Positions 9,785 through 17,020 of a DNA stretch of 64,000 nt are shown here, piece by piece. Below the pieces are notes generated by a model. That model had not been told where the DNA came from. It did not search any database and was given only the letters and a program-made list of their open reading frames with translations. Positions within the stretch are counted from its first letter, which is position 1, and each line of letters opens with the position of its first letter. The translations under genes and the position numbers were made by a program. Source of the stretch: Hydrocarboniphaga sp. (GTDB taxonomy: Bacteria > Pseudomonadota > Gammaproteobacteria > Nevskiales > Nevskiaceae); NCBI RefSeq assembly GCF_028291725.1, contig NZ_JAQGNT010000013.1, positions 29,065-93,064 of the forward strand, read 5' to 3'.

Positions 9785-10299
9785 CGATGACAGTCGCGAC
9801 TAGAACACGAATTGAATGTGAATGTTTAGTCAATATAACATCCAAGTCGCCCCCGCGAGCTGGCGCTCCGCAGGTTGAGCGCTGTTGGGTACGAGACGCG
9901 AATCTGCATCGAAAGCGACGACAGACGGCGATGAACATTGATCTGAGCCGCAACAGAACGGCCCGAGTATGAGGAGAGACATTTTGAACAATCCGCTCAA
10001 CACTGGGCCAGCGATAACCCGTAATTACGGGTATCGGGTGGAGAAGCCGGCACCGTCGCGACCCAGACCGCCAGACCCACGACAGCGGCGCGCACCGTGC
10101 CTCGTCTTAAGGCATGTCCCATCCCCCTAAAGCGTCGGGTCGTTGGACTCTATTCAGCTGTGTCGCGATCTGCTATCGAGAACCTGTAGCAGTGCTTGGG
10201 CTGTGGTGTTTCTCTGAGGCAATGAAGGCTGGTGCAGACAACGGCTGGCATATTCGGCGGCCAGCGCAAGTAAGGCGGTAGCCGCCCGGAGGTGATGCT
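9785..10299. other. 515-base divergent intergenic region
   Basis: Lies between the leftward TetR gene and the rightward alpha-family gene at 10300. It contains the palindrome listed separately, the strong ribosome-binding site GGAGGTG before GTG 10300, and an AT-rich stretch near 9815-9840 (GTTTAGTCAATATAACATCC on the plus strand) that could hold the TetR promoter. A 53-codon open frame (9969-10130) exists but resembles nothing I recognise. Nothing else seen. Confidence 0.5.
10017..10032. promoter_or_regulatory. Perfect 16-base palindrome, candidate TetR/AraC operator
   Basis: ACCCGTAATTACGGGT reads identically on both strands and extends imperfectly to GATA/ATC on either side. It lies 233 bases upstream of the TetR start and 268 bases upstream of the alpha-family gene. 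TetR dimers bind palindromes of this size, so it is a plausible operator; no binding is shown. Confidence 0.4.
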
Positions 10300-11040
10300 G
10301 TGGATGAGAGTGCAAAGTCCGGGTTATTGATGTTCGGTGCGTGGAGCGCACTTCTCTACCTTGCTGCGGTCCTGGGCGGTTGGGGATTGGTTGCCGGTTT
10401 TCTGCCGGCGACGCCACCGACCCATACGGCCGAACAAATCAGTGCTCTATTTCAGAGCGATTATGTGCGAATTCGCATCGGCATGCTGATCGTGATGTTT
10501 GCCGCGCTGATCTTCATCCCTTTTGCCGCCGCCATGACGCACTTCATTGCCCAGGTAGAGCGAGGGGCGGGCATGTTGACTTACACGTTCCTTCTTGGCG
10601 CCGCCGGCAACATGGCCTTGACATTCTATCCAGCCATCTGGTGGTTGGTCGCAGCGTTCCGGCCGGATCGTTCGGCGGAGCTGATCTACCTGATGAACGA
10701 TCTCGCCTGGCTTCAGTTTCTGGGGGGTGTCTCGCTTTATCTCGCGATGCCGCTCGCGGTGACAGCGGCGGCGCTACTGGACCGCCGTCCCGAGGCTCCG
10801 TTCCCGCGTTGGTGTGGATACGCCAATTTGTGGCTGACTGTTATGATTCTGCCCGATCAGATGTTGTTCTTCTTCCATAGTGGGCCATTCGCTTGGAACG
10901 GACTCTTCGGCCTGTGGATTCCCGTTGTCGTCTTCAGCGGTTTTTTTCTTCTGAACTTCTATGTACTGCGTCAGGCCATTTTTCGGGCGCGACTGACTTC
11001 GATGAGCCTCTCTCCATTGTTAGCAGCGGCCTCATCATGA
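10300..11040 (+). CDS. Alpha-family polytopic membrane protein, copy 2
   Basis: 246-residue membrane protein with about seven hydrophobic segments, paralogous to the protein at 8107. Shared landmarks in order are FLPATPPTHTAEQI, RIRIGML, WWLVAAFRPDRS, LMNDLAWLQFLGG, FPRWCGY and HSGPFAWNGLFGLW. GTG 10300 is the start, with GGAGGTG seven bases upstream. It precedes the AraC regulator at 11081 by 40 bases, so the two may be co-transcribed. The conserved Arg-Ile-Gly, Phe-Arg-Pro-Asp and Gly-Pro-Phe-Ala-Trp-Asn-Gly motifs could line an active or binding site, but no function is known to me. Confidence 0.8.
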   Translation: MDESAKSGLLMFGAWSALLYLAAVLGGWGLVAGFLPATPPTHTAEQISALFQSDYVRIRIGMLIVMFAALIFIPFAAAMTHFIAQVERGAGMLTYTFLLGAAGNMALTFYPAIWWLVAAFRPDRSAELIYLMNDLAWLQFLGGVSLYLAMPLAVTAAALLDRRPEAPFPRWCGYANLWLTVMILPDQMLFFFHSGPFAWNGLFGLWIPVVVFSGFFLLNFYVLRQAIFRARLTSMSLSPLLAAASS

Positions 11041-11080
11041 AGGTTCGAGATTTCAGCGTTGTTCTGTTTCGGAGGGCGCT

Positions 11081-12067
11081 ATGACATCTGATATTCACTC
11101 GATGGGATCACCGGCCGAACCGCCGCACTTCACCGCCGTGATTCGCAACGAGCTGTGCGCAATGCAGTATCAGAGCGATGTCTGTGCTCGCAGCCGCCCA
11201 CCCTCATTGGCAGGTCTGCAGGTGGGTCCCGTGGACGTGCTGCGCTACAGCGGCCTGGGAGAACAATGGGGCGCACGGGACCAACGCCACATTCGGATGA
11301 ATCGAGTCGACTATTACGTGGTATGCGCACCAGTTGCTGCGCAGCTCGGCATCTGCCAGAACGGCTCGGATATCCAACTGAGAGCGGGCACTTGCACACT
11401 CCTCTCGACCAACCGGCCGTTCAGTGCCCGCATCCGCTCTGAAGTGCCTGGCAAGTTCTTCTCCGCGATGCATGTCCGCGTCTCCGGATCGCTGCTGAGG
11501 CGGCAGATTCCGAATCTCGACGATGCTTGTGGTCGCGAGATTCCGTTGTTGCCCGGCAGCGGCCGCATGATGATTTCCATGTTCGATGTCGCACTCAACG
11601 ATGGCCCGTTTCTGTCGCCGGCCGAGAGGGAGCGACTGGGGGCGAACCTGCTCGAGCTGATAGGGGGCGTCGCGACGGGACTCGCCGATAGTTGTGTACC
11701 CGATAGCCCGGGGCCGCACGCCCACCAGCGAACGCTGGACCGCGCGATGGCATTCATTGCCTCCCATTTGAGTGATCCCCAACTTGATCCAGCGCGTGTC
11801 GCGGAACATTGCCGCGTCTCCACGCGCTATCTGCATGCCTCATTCGCCGCACTTTCCCCGGTGTCTGTGGCGAGCCTCATCCGTGAGCATCGCCTTCAAG
11901 CTTCCCGTGAGATGCTGATGAGCCCCAGGGTGCAACACCGGACCATCATCGAGATTGCGGGCGACTGGGGTTTCGAGGACCCTGCCCATTTTTGTCGAGT
12001 CTACAAAGCCCGTTACGGGCGCTCGCCTCGGGAAGATCGATTTAGGGATGCCGCCGCTGCGGCCTAG
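11081..12067 (+). CDS. AraC-family transcriptional regulator (cupin-type sensor)
   Basis: 328 residues. The N-terminal half (about 35-210) looks like the AraC_binding_2 cupin-type domain found in NphR/FeaR-like activators (HIRMNRVDYYVVCAP; LRAGTCTLLSTNRPF). The C-terminal 100 residues form the double HTH: DPARVAEHCRVSTRYLHASF and IIEIAGDWGFEDPAHFCRVY with YGRSPRE. GGAGGG lies four bases before the ATG, somewhat close. Such regulators usually activate a neighbouring oxygenase or dehydrogenase operon; the Rieske oxygenase at 12466 is the obvious candidate target, by position only. Confidence 0.9.
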   Translation: MTSDIHSMGSPAEPPHFTAVIRNELCAMQYQSDVCARSRPPSLAGLQVGPVDVLRYSGLGEQWGARDQRHIRMNRVDYYVVCAPVAAQLGICQNGSDIQLRAGTCTLLSTNRPFSARIRSEVPGKFFSAMHVRVSGSLLRRQIPNLDDACGREIPLLPGSGRMMISMFDVALNDGPFLSPAERERLGANLLELIGGVATGLADSCVPDSPGPHAHQRTLDRAMAFIASHLSDPQLDPARVAEHCRVSTRYLHASFAALSPVSVASLIREHRLQASREMLMSPRVQHRTIIEIAGDWGFEDPAHFCRVYKARYGRSPREDRFRDAAAAA

Positions 12068-12092
12068 AAATAAGTTTTGCGCAGCCACCATC

Positions 12093-12135
12093 GCGCCCCA
12101 ATAGGGCGCTGCACGCGAAGCCTTCGCCTCGCGTG
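12093..12135. terminator. Two small GC-rich hairpins after the AraC gene
   Basis: GCGCCC (12093-12098) pairs with GGGCGC (12104-12109), and CACGCGA (12112-12118) pairs with TCGCGTG (12129-12135). No U-tract follows, so they are weak candidates for a terminator or mRNA-stabilising structure. Confidence 0.25.
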
Positions 12136-12185
12136 AGCTTCGGCGTTGGTTGCGACACGAAGTCGCAGCCGTTGTTGTTTCAAGC

Positions 12186-12335
12186 ATGATTTTCTGGTTT
12201 AAGAAAGGGCCGTTCTCGTGGAACGGTGTCGTTGCGTTTTATATCCCCGCATTCATCTTTTTCATCTGGGTTGTGGGCATGACTTTGCCGGCGATGAAGG
12301 CGGTCCACCGCGAGGCGGGCGGGCAGCGCGCATGA
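12186..12335 (+). pseudogene. Remnant of an alpha-family membrane protein (C-terminal end only)
   Basis: The 49 residues from ATG 12186 (FKKGPFSWNGVVAFYIP, then FFIWVVGMTLPAMKAVHR) match the last fifth of the alpha-family proteins, whose equivalent stretch at 8107 reads FKTGPFAWNG with VYFLWVVGTTLMTIRAIN. No matching N-terminal part exists upstream in any frame: the preceding bases belong to the AraC gene end and a hairpin region. The breakpoint is close to 12180. This is best read as a gene fragment left by a deletion or recombination between alpha-family copies. It may be untranslated. Confidence 0.7.
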
Positions 12336-12465
12336 TCGAGCCGCAGTCATGGACAGCCGGAAACCGATTGCTTGCGTACCATTCACATGAGGTCCAAACT
12401 ACCGAAAATTCAGGGCGATCACCGGTGCGCGCAGCGTCGGCGCGCTCCATTATTCGGAGAGCATC

Positions 12466-13872
12466 ATGGCTGGAGAGTTCGGCGACATCGTTCGAGGTTT
12501 TTCTTCCAAGGCCAGCCCCCTGGTGACGGGCCTGCTCGAGGCCGACAGCCGCGCGGTACCGGCCGGCCTGAAGCAGCAGGGCAATTACCTGCCGCCGAGC
12601 AGGCAGATCCCGCTGTCGCGCTATTACGACCCGGCGTTCGCCGAACTCGAGAAAGAAAAACTCTGGAAGAAGACCTGGCAGTATGCCTGCCGGGAAGAAG
12701 ACATCCCCGAAGTCGGTGACCGCTACAAGTACGACGTCGGCACGCTGTCCTGGTTCATCGTGCGCAGCGGCCCGGGCGAGATCAGGGCGTTCAACAACAG
12801 CTGCCTGCATCGCGGCACGCAGCTGTGCTCCAGCAACGGCTGGAGCGAGAGCATCCGCTGCCCGTTCCATGCCTGGGAATGGAAGCTCGACGGCAGCCTT
12901 AAGAACATCCCGAGCCGCTGGGATTTCCCGCAGGTGAAGACCGAGGAGTTCAAGCTGCCCGAAGCCCGGGTCGCGACCTGGGGCGGTTTCGTCTTCATCA
13001 ATCCCGATCCGGATGCGGCGCCGCTGGAAAATTACCTGGGCGTGATGCCGGATCACTTCAAGAGCTGGGAGCCGGAGAACCGCTTTACCGCCTTCCATAT
13101 CCGCAAGCGGGTCCGCGCCAACTGGAAAATCACGATGGAGGCTTTCCTTGAGTCCTACCACGTGGTCGAGACGCATACCGAATCGCTGGGCTTCACCGGC
13201 GACGCATCGACGCAGTACGACATCTGGGAGCAGGGCGATGCCCACATCAGCCGCCTGATCACGCCGCTGGCGACGCCGAGCCCGCACCTGGGCGACGGGG
13301 CCTCGATCGCCGAGGCTGCCAACTATGCGTTCCAGGCGTTCGCGCTGGCGATGCCGGGCGTGCCGGTGCCGAGCTTCGACGTCGACTCCAAGCTGAGCGG
13401 CCGTGCCCAGGTTGCCGAATGGCGCCGGCAGATGATGGGCGCCGGGCTGGCACGCGACTTCTCGTCCTGGCCGGACGTGACGATGATCGACAGCGTCGAA
13501 TACCACATGTTTCCGAACTTCTGCCCCTGGTACGGCGAAGGTCTGCCGCTGGTGTACCAGTTCCTGCCTTACGGCGATGACCCCAACCAGTCGGTGATGA
13601 GCGTCAGGCTTACCGCGCCGCTGCCGGGTGGCGGGGCGCCGCGGCCGCCTTCCGCGCCGATCCGCGAGATCGGCTTCGACGAGTTGTTCAACAGCGCACC
13701 CGAGATCGGCCTGCTGGCGGTGATCTTCGACCAGGACATGAGCAACCTGCCACGCATCCAGAGCGGCCTGCGGGCGGCGTCCGACACTCGCGCCGTGGCG
13801 ACGTTCGGCCGCTACCAGGAGCAGCGCATCCTGCATTTCCACGAAGTGCTGGAAAAGACGCTCGGTCTTTGA
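12466..13872 (+). CDS. Rieske non-haem iron oxygenase, alpha subunit
   Basis: 468-residue aromatic-ring-hydroxylating dioxygenase type alpha subunit. The Rieske [2Fe-2S] ligands are Cys113-x-His115 and Cys132-x2-His135 (NSCLHRGTQL and RCPFHAW). The mononuclear iron site is His232 and His237 in ESYHVVETH, with Asp422 or Asp424 near the C-terminus (IFDQDMSNLP). Length is normal for the family. It would insert oxygen into a ring or C-H bond of the substrate using electrons from the small Rieske ferredoxin encoded downstream at 14779. No beta subunit is present, and no obvious ferredoxin reductase. The bases are GC-richer than the preceding genes. Substrate unknown. Confidence 0.92.
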   Translation: MAGEFGDIVRGFSSKASPLVTGLLEADSRAVPAGLKQQGNYLPPSRQIPLSRYYDPAFAELEKEKLWKKTWQYACREEDIPEVGDRYKYDVGTLSWFIVRSGPGEIRAFNNSCLHRGTQLCSSNGWSESIRCPFHAWEWKLDGSLKNIPSRWDFPQVKTEEFKLPEARVATWGGFVFINPDPDAAPLENYLGVMPDHFKSWEPENRFTAFHIRKRVRANWKITMEAFLESYHVVETHTESLGFTGDASTQYDIWEQGDAHISRLITPLATPSPHLGDGASIAEAANYAFQAFALAMPGVPVPSFDVDSKLSGRAQVAEWRRQMMGAGLARDFSSWPDVTMIDSVEYHMFPNFCPWYGEGLPLVYQFLPYGDDPNQSVMSVRLTAPLPGGGAPRPPSAPIREIGFDELFNSAPEIGLLAVIFDQDMSNLPRIQSGLRAASDTRAVATFGRYQEQRILHFHEVLEKTLGL

Positions 13873-13903
13873 GACCTTGTGGAATCACAGCCTTTCGCCG
13901 GGC

Positions 13904-13970
13904 ACGTCGGCAAGGGATTGCCGACCTACTCGTTCGATCGGACCGTAGGTCGGCAATCCCTTGCCGACGT
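13904..13970. repeat. REP-type inverted repeat pair (family 1)
   Basis: Two copies of a 26-base palindromic unit in opposite orientation: 13904-13929, and 13945-13970 starting GTAGGTCGGCAATCC and ending TTGCCGACGT. The same unit occurs at 15129, 36722, 43755 and 61635. It sits between the Rieske oxygenase and the SDR, where it could form a stable transcript hairpin. Confidence 0.9.
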
Positions 13971-14002
13971 TGTCCCTCTCAACCCATCAGGACATCGTGA
14001 AC

Positions 14003-14782
14003 ATGGGGCTCAACCTCGATTTCGAAGCCGGCGTGGTGATCGTCGCCGGCGGCAGCGGCGGCCTCGGCGAGGCGATCGCCAGGGCCTTTGCGAAAGCCGG
14101 CTTGCCGGTTGCCATCACCTACCACAGCAGCGAAACCAGGGCAGCCGCGATCAAGGCCGAGATCGAGGCTGACGGTGGCCGCTGCGATTGTCATCGCGTG
14201 GATCTGGCCGACGCAGCGCAGGTGAACGCGCTGTTCACCGAGGTGACGAGCCGGCACGGCCGCATCGCCGACGTGATCTACGCCGCCGGCCCGCACTTCG
14301 AGTTCAATTTCATCGGCAAGATCCCCGACGAGCAGTGGCACCACGTGGTCAACGCCGACCTCAACGGTGCTTTCCATCTGATCCAGGCGGCAGTGCGCGC
14401 CTTCCGTGCGCAGGGCGACGGCGGCAACCTGGTCGCGGTCATCACCAGCGCGGTCGAGCGCGTGCCGGTAGCGGACATCATGTCGGCGGCGCCCAAGGCG
14501 GCGATCCAGATGCTGATGCGTGGTGTCGCCAAGGAATCCGGCCGCTTCGGTATCCGCGCCAACTGCGTCGGCCCGGGCTGGATCAACGCCGGCCTCGGCA
14601 AGAAAGGCCTCGAAGAAAAGCTCGACGAGCAGTCCCGCGAGGCGATCCGCACCAAGACCATTCCGCTGCAGCGTTTCGGCGAGGCTGACGATATCTCGAA
14701 CGCGGTGTTGTTCCTGTGCTCGCGCCAGGCCAGCTTCATCACCGGGCAGAGTCTCGCCGTCGATGGCGGCCTGCAGCTTTGA
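14003..14782 (+). CDS. SDR-fold protein lacking the catalytic tyrosine, copy 1
   Basis: Short-chain dehydrogenase/reductase fold, 259 residues from ATG 14003 (MGLNLDF); an upstream TTG lies inside the REP repeat and is unlikely. The NAD(P)-binding motif VAGGSGGLGEA (about 13-23) and NADLNG are intact and the C-terminus IT GQSLAVDGG is typical. The active site is not: after the conserved Ser (VITSAVERVPVAD) the segment reads IMSAAPKAA, with Ser where Tyr of Y-x3-K should be and Asp at the enoyl-reductase Tyr position. The same change occurs in the SDR at 15936. It lies between a Rieske oxygenase and a ferredoxin, as cis-diol dehydrogenases often do, but a normal dehydrogenase mechanism is doubtful. 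Confidence 0.88.
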   Translation: MGLNLDFEAGVVIVAGGSGGLGEAIARAFAKAGLPVAITYHSSETRAAAIKAEIEADGGRCDCHRVDLADAAQVNALFTEVTSRHGRIADVIYAAGPHFEFNFIGKIPDEQWHHVVNADLNGAFHLIQAAVRAFRAQGDGGNLVAVITSAVERVPVADIMSAAPKAAIQMLMRGVAKESGRFGIRANCVGPGWINAGLGKKGLEEKLDEQSREAIRTKTIPLQRFGEADDISNAVLFLCSRQASFITGQSLAVDGGLQL

Positions 14783-15132
14783 GCGATTTTCCGGAGTGGA
14801 CGCCGCTTGCGGACATCGCGGACTTCGCCGGTGAGCGCAAGCTGGTGCGCAGCATTTACGGCATCGATCTGCTGCTGATGCTGGATGGCGCCGACGTCGT
14901 CGTTGCTCACAACCACTGCACGCATATGGGCCGGCCGCTGGATCGCGGCAAGCTGATGGCAGGCCAGATCTCGTGCCCGTTTCACGGTGCCTGCTTCGAC
15001 TTGCGGACCGGCGCAGCGCGCTCAGGCCCGGCGGTTGCGCCGCTGCATCTGTTCCCCGCGCGCGTCGACGGCCAGACGATTTACGCCGACCTGCGCAACA
15101 AGCCGGTCACGCTGTGGGCACGCCCGACGTAG
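14779..15132 (+). CDS. Rieske-type [2Fe-2S] ferredoxin
   Basis: 117-residue electron carrier with cluster ligands Cys47-x-His49 (HNHCTHMGRPL) and Cys66-x2-His69 (SCPFHGACFDL), as in ferredoxins of biphenyl- and naphthalene-type dioxygenases. The start is TTG 14779, overlapping the SDR stop (TTGA), which implies translational coupling. Its 3' end overlaps the convergent beta-family gene by 26 bases and runs into a REP element at 15129. It presumably delivers electrons to the oxygenase at 12466; a reductase is not visible nearby. Confidence 0.9.
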   Translation: MSDFPEWTPLADIADFAGERKLVRSIYGIDLLLMLDGADVVVAHNHCTHMGRPLDRGKLMAGQISCPFHGACFDLRTGAARSGPAVAPLHLFPARVDGQTIYADLRNKPVTLWARPT

Positions 15133-15889
15133 GTCGGCAATCCTTTGCCGACGTGCCTGTCGCCGACGTGCCTGTCGCCGACGCGATGTCGGCAAAGTAT
15201 TGCCGACCTACGTCGCCAATCGAACGGACCAGCCACAGCATCGCCAGACCCCAGCCCAGATCGACGACGGCAAAAGCGCGCCACCAGAACGAGCGGAAGT
15301 AGTCACCCAGGTACTGGGTCCAGCCGAAGTATGCGATCACCATCGCGCAGAACGCGATCCACATGAGAGTGGACTGGCCGCGCGCCGATTGCCGCCTGAC
15401 CAACAGGCCGATGCTGAGCATCGGGCACAGCATCGTCGTCACGAAGAAGCTGACGACATAAAGATCGTCCGCCAGGTTCTGCTTGAGCACCCACCAGAAC
15501 ACGCTGACGCCGAGCAGGCCGGCAAGCAGCAGCGCAGTGTAAGACCTCTGCGTCAGCCTCGGAAACAGCTCTTTTCGGCCGTATTTTATCGTCTGGTACA
15601 GGAACAGCAGCTCCAGCGCCAGCGTCGCGATCAGGCCGAACCAGTACAGCTCGCTGAACCAGTGATGGTACTGGTTGAACCATTTGTCGTAGTTGAGGAT
15701 GTACGACAGGTCATGAGGAATGAACAGCAGCGTGCCCGCCAGCGGCATTGTGTAGAGACGATCGCGCGCCGCGAGCCGCACGGCTTCGCCGAAGTAGATC
15801 ACGTTGGCGATCAGCGCCAGCGCATTGAGCAGCATGATCGGCACGACGTGCTCGTCGATGGCCTGAAGTGTCGCGACGGGATCGTACAT
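15107..15889 (-). CDS. Beta-family 7-TM protein, Pyr4/PaxB terpene-cyclase-like, copy 1
   Basis: Polytopic membrane protein, 260 residues, of which the last ~30 are encoded by REP repeat DNA (residues after about 228). Conserved in all four beta copies: MYD start, Tyr46, His59-Asp60 (IPHDLSY), Trp70-Phe71, the cytosolic-looking IKYGRKEL, the acidic pair at 141-142 (ADDLY) and Gly-Gln-Ser at 171-173. Length, helix number, an acidic residue near position 60 and a late Val-Val-Asp (about 208-210, only in this copy) recall the fungal integral-membrane terpene cyclases Pyr4 and PaxB; this comparison is from memory. It follows the atypical SDR by 46 bases in a leftward operon. Membrane protein is secure; the enzyme class is a hypothesis. 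Confidence 0.65.
   Translation of the reverse strand: MYDPVATLQAIDEHVVPIMLLNALALIANVIYFGEAVRLAARDRLYTMPLAGTLLFIPHDLSYILNYDKWFNQYHHWFSELYWFGLIATLALELLFLYQTIKYGRKELFPRLTQRSYTALLLAGLLGVSVFWWVLKQNLADDLYVVSFFVTTMLCPMLSIGLLVRRQSARGQSTLMWIAFCAMVIAYFGWTQYLGDYFRSFWWRAFAVVDLGWGLAMLWLVRSIGDVGRQYFADIASATGTSATGTSAKDCRPTSGVPTA
15129..15211. repeat. REP pair with internal 15-base tandem duplication, overlapping two gene ends
   Basis: Outer arms are the family 1 REP unit in opposite orientation (starting GTAGGTCGGCAATCC and ending GCCGACCTAC). Between them ACGTGCCTGTCGCCG occurs twice in tandem (15151-15165, 15166-15180). It overlaps the last four bases of the ferredoxin gene and encodes the C-terminal tail of the convergent beta-family protein. 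Confidence 0.88.
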
Positions 15890-15935
15890 GCGCTACTCCT
15901 GATCCGGGTCGATCGGGTCTATGCTGAAGTTCGGG

Positions 15936-16709
15936 CTAAACATGCCCACCGCCGTCCACGCACAGCATTTCGCCGGAGATGAAGCTCGCCATCGGCGATG
16001 CGAAAAACAGCACCGCATTGGCGATATCGGCAGCGGTACCCAGGCGCCGCAACGGCGTTGCGGCGAGCACGCGCTCGGCCAGGCGCTTGCCGCGCGGGTC
16101 CTGCTGAATGGTCAGACCCTGGCCGGCGTCGATATGGCCGACGCCGACGCAGTTGGCGCGGATGCCGTTGCGGCCTTCTTCGCGTGCGATGCCCTGCACC
16201 AGCATCTCGACCGAGGCTTTCGGCCCGGCCGACATCACGTCCAGCGGCGGAAAGCGGCGCGTGCCGGCGGTGGACAGCGCGACCAGCGATCCACGCGAGC
16301 GCCGCAATGCCGGGATCGCGACATGCACCAGGTTGAAGAAGCCGTTGACGTCGGCGTTGACGATGCCGGCCCATTCCTCCGGCGGCAGATCGGCGATCGC
16401 CGAAATCCGCACCGTGGGCCCCGACGCGTAGACCACGGTGTGGATGCTGCCGAACTGTTGTTCGGCCGCGTCGAATAGTGCGCGGATCGATCCGACATCG
16501 GCGAGATCGGCCTGGCGCATCAGCGCGCGCGCGCCTGCGTCCGCCAATTCGGAATGCAGCGCTTCGGCCCGCTGTGCGCGTTGGTGATAGTTGAACGCCA
16601 CGGCGCTGCCCACGCGCGCGAAGCTGCGGCTGATCTCGATGCCGAGCCCGCCGCTGCCGCCGATGATCACGGCTGCGCCTTTTTTTAATTCTCTCAATTC
16701 CTGGAACAC
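15936..16709 (-). CDS. SDR-fold protein lacking the catalytic tyrosine, copy 2
   Basis: 257 residues from GTG 16709, chosen because GGAGA lies seven bases upstream and the protein then begins MFQELRELKKGAAVIIGG. Rossmann motif IIGGSGGLGIE, NADVNG and ISGEMLCVDGGG are intact. The active-site segment reads VALSTAGTRRFPPLD then VMSAGPKASVE: Ser and Lys are kept, but Tyr of Y-x3-K is Ser, exactly as in the SDR at 14003. The pattern looks superficially like enoyl-ACP reductases (VMGxAKASLE), again without their Tyr. It heads a leftward operon with a beta-family 7-TM gene, and a GTAC-centred element lies 64 bases upstream. Reaction unknown. Confidence 0.88.
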   Translation of the reverse strand: MFQELRELKKGAAVIIGGSGGLGIEISRSFARVGSAVAFNYHQRAQRAEALHSELADAGARALMRQADLADVGSIRALFDAAEQQFGSIHTVVYASGPTVRISAIADLPPEEWAGIVNADVNGFFNLVHVAIPALRRSRGSLVALSTAGTRRFPPLDVMSAGPKASVEMLVQGIAREEGRNGIRANCVGVGHIDAGQGLTIQQDPRGKRLAERVLAATPLRRLGTAADIANAVLFFASPMASFISGEMLCVDGGGHV

Positions 16710-16772
16710 GCTCGATCTCCGCTGGTGCCGCCGCACTCGATTCCGACGTCGTGAATTGCGCCGTTGATAAGC

Positions 16773-16786
16773 ATAGAGTACGGTAT
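16773..16786. promoter_or_regulatory. GTAC-centred element between divergent SDR and beta-family genes
   Basis: ATAGAGTACGGTAT resembles the sites at 42436 (CTAGCGTACGGTAT) and 59131 (CTAGCGTACGATAT). It lies 64 bases upstream of the SDR start (16709, leftward) and 235 bases upstream of the beta-family start (17021, rightward). A shared operator or promoter element is inferred from the recurrence. Confidence 0.45.
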
Positions 16787-16846
16787 GTATACGTACCTGG
16801 AAAGCCGCGTGTTCCTTGCGGACCTGCTCATGGGCCATGACCCGGT

Positions 16847-16912
16847 GTAGGGCGGGTCGTGACCCGCCGTCGTCGAGCCCGAACAAAGGCGGCGGGTCAC
16901 GACCCGCCCTAC
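16847..16912. repeat. REP-type inverted repeat (family 2, GGCGGGTC)
   Basis: GTAGGGCGGGTCGTGACCCG at the left is mirrored by CGGGTCACGACCCGCCCTAC at the right, giving a large potential hairpin upstream of the beta-family gene at 17021. Similar repeats are common in GC-rich proteobacterial intergenic regions. Confidence 0.85.
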
Positions 16913-17020
16913 GGTCTGCGCCAGGTTCATGGAAAGCACCGAACCCGCGGCGGAATGTGGGTCGGGCTCCGGCCCGACAATCTTGACGCGGCCGAGCGCG
17001 GCCATGGGAGGAAGCTAGCG

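Noticed and set aside
9969..10130. 53-codon open frame with GAGGAGA near an internal TTG
   Set aside because: No homology I can name, Pro/Arg-rich second half, overlaps the 16-base palindrome; not enough to call a gene.
12262..13842. 526-codon open frame antisense to the Rieske oxygenase
   Set aside because: Low-complexity Arg/His-rich translation with no motif, opposite a clear oxygenase gene.
13961..14002. N-terminal extension of the SDR at 14003
   Set aside because: The extension starts at a TTG inside a REP repeat; ATG 14003 fits SDR N-termini better.
16710..16886. N-terminal extension of the SDR at 15936
   Set aside because: The added 59 residues are Arg/His-rich and partly encoded by a REP repeat; GTG 16709 has a Shine-Dalgarno sequence and gives a normal SDR length.
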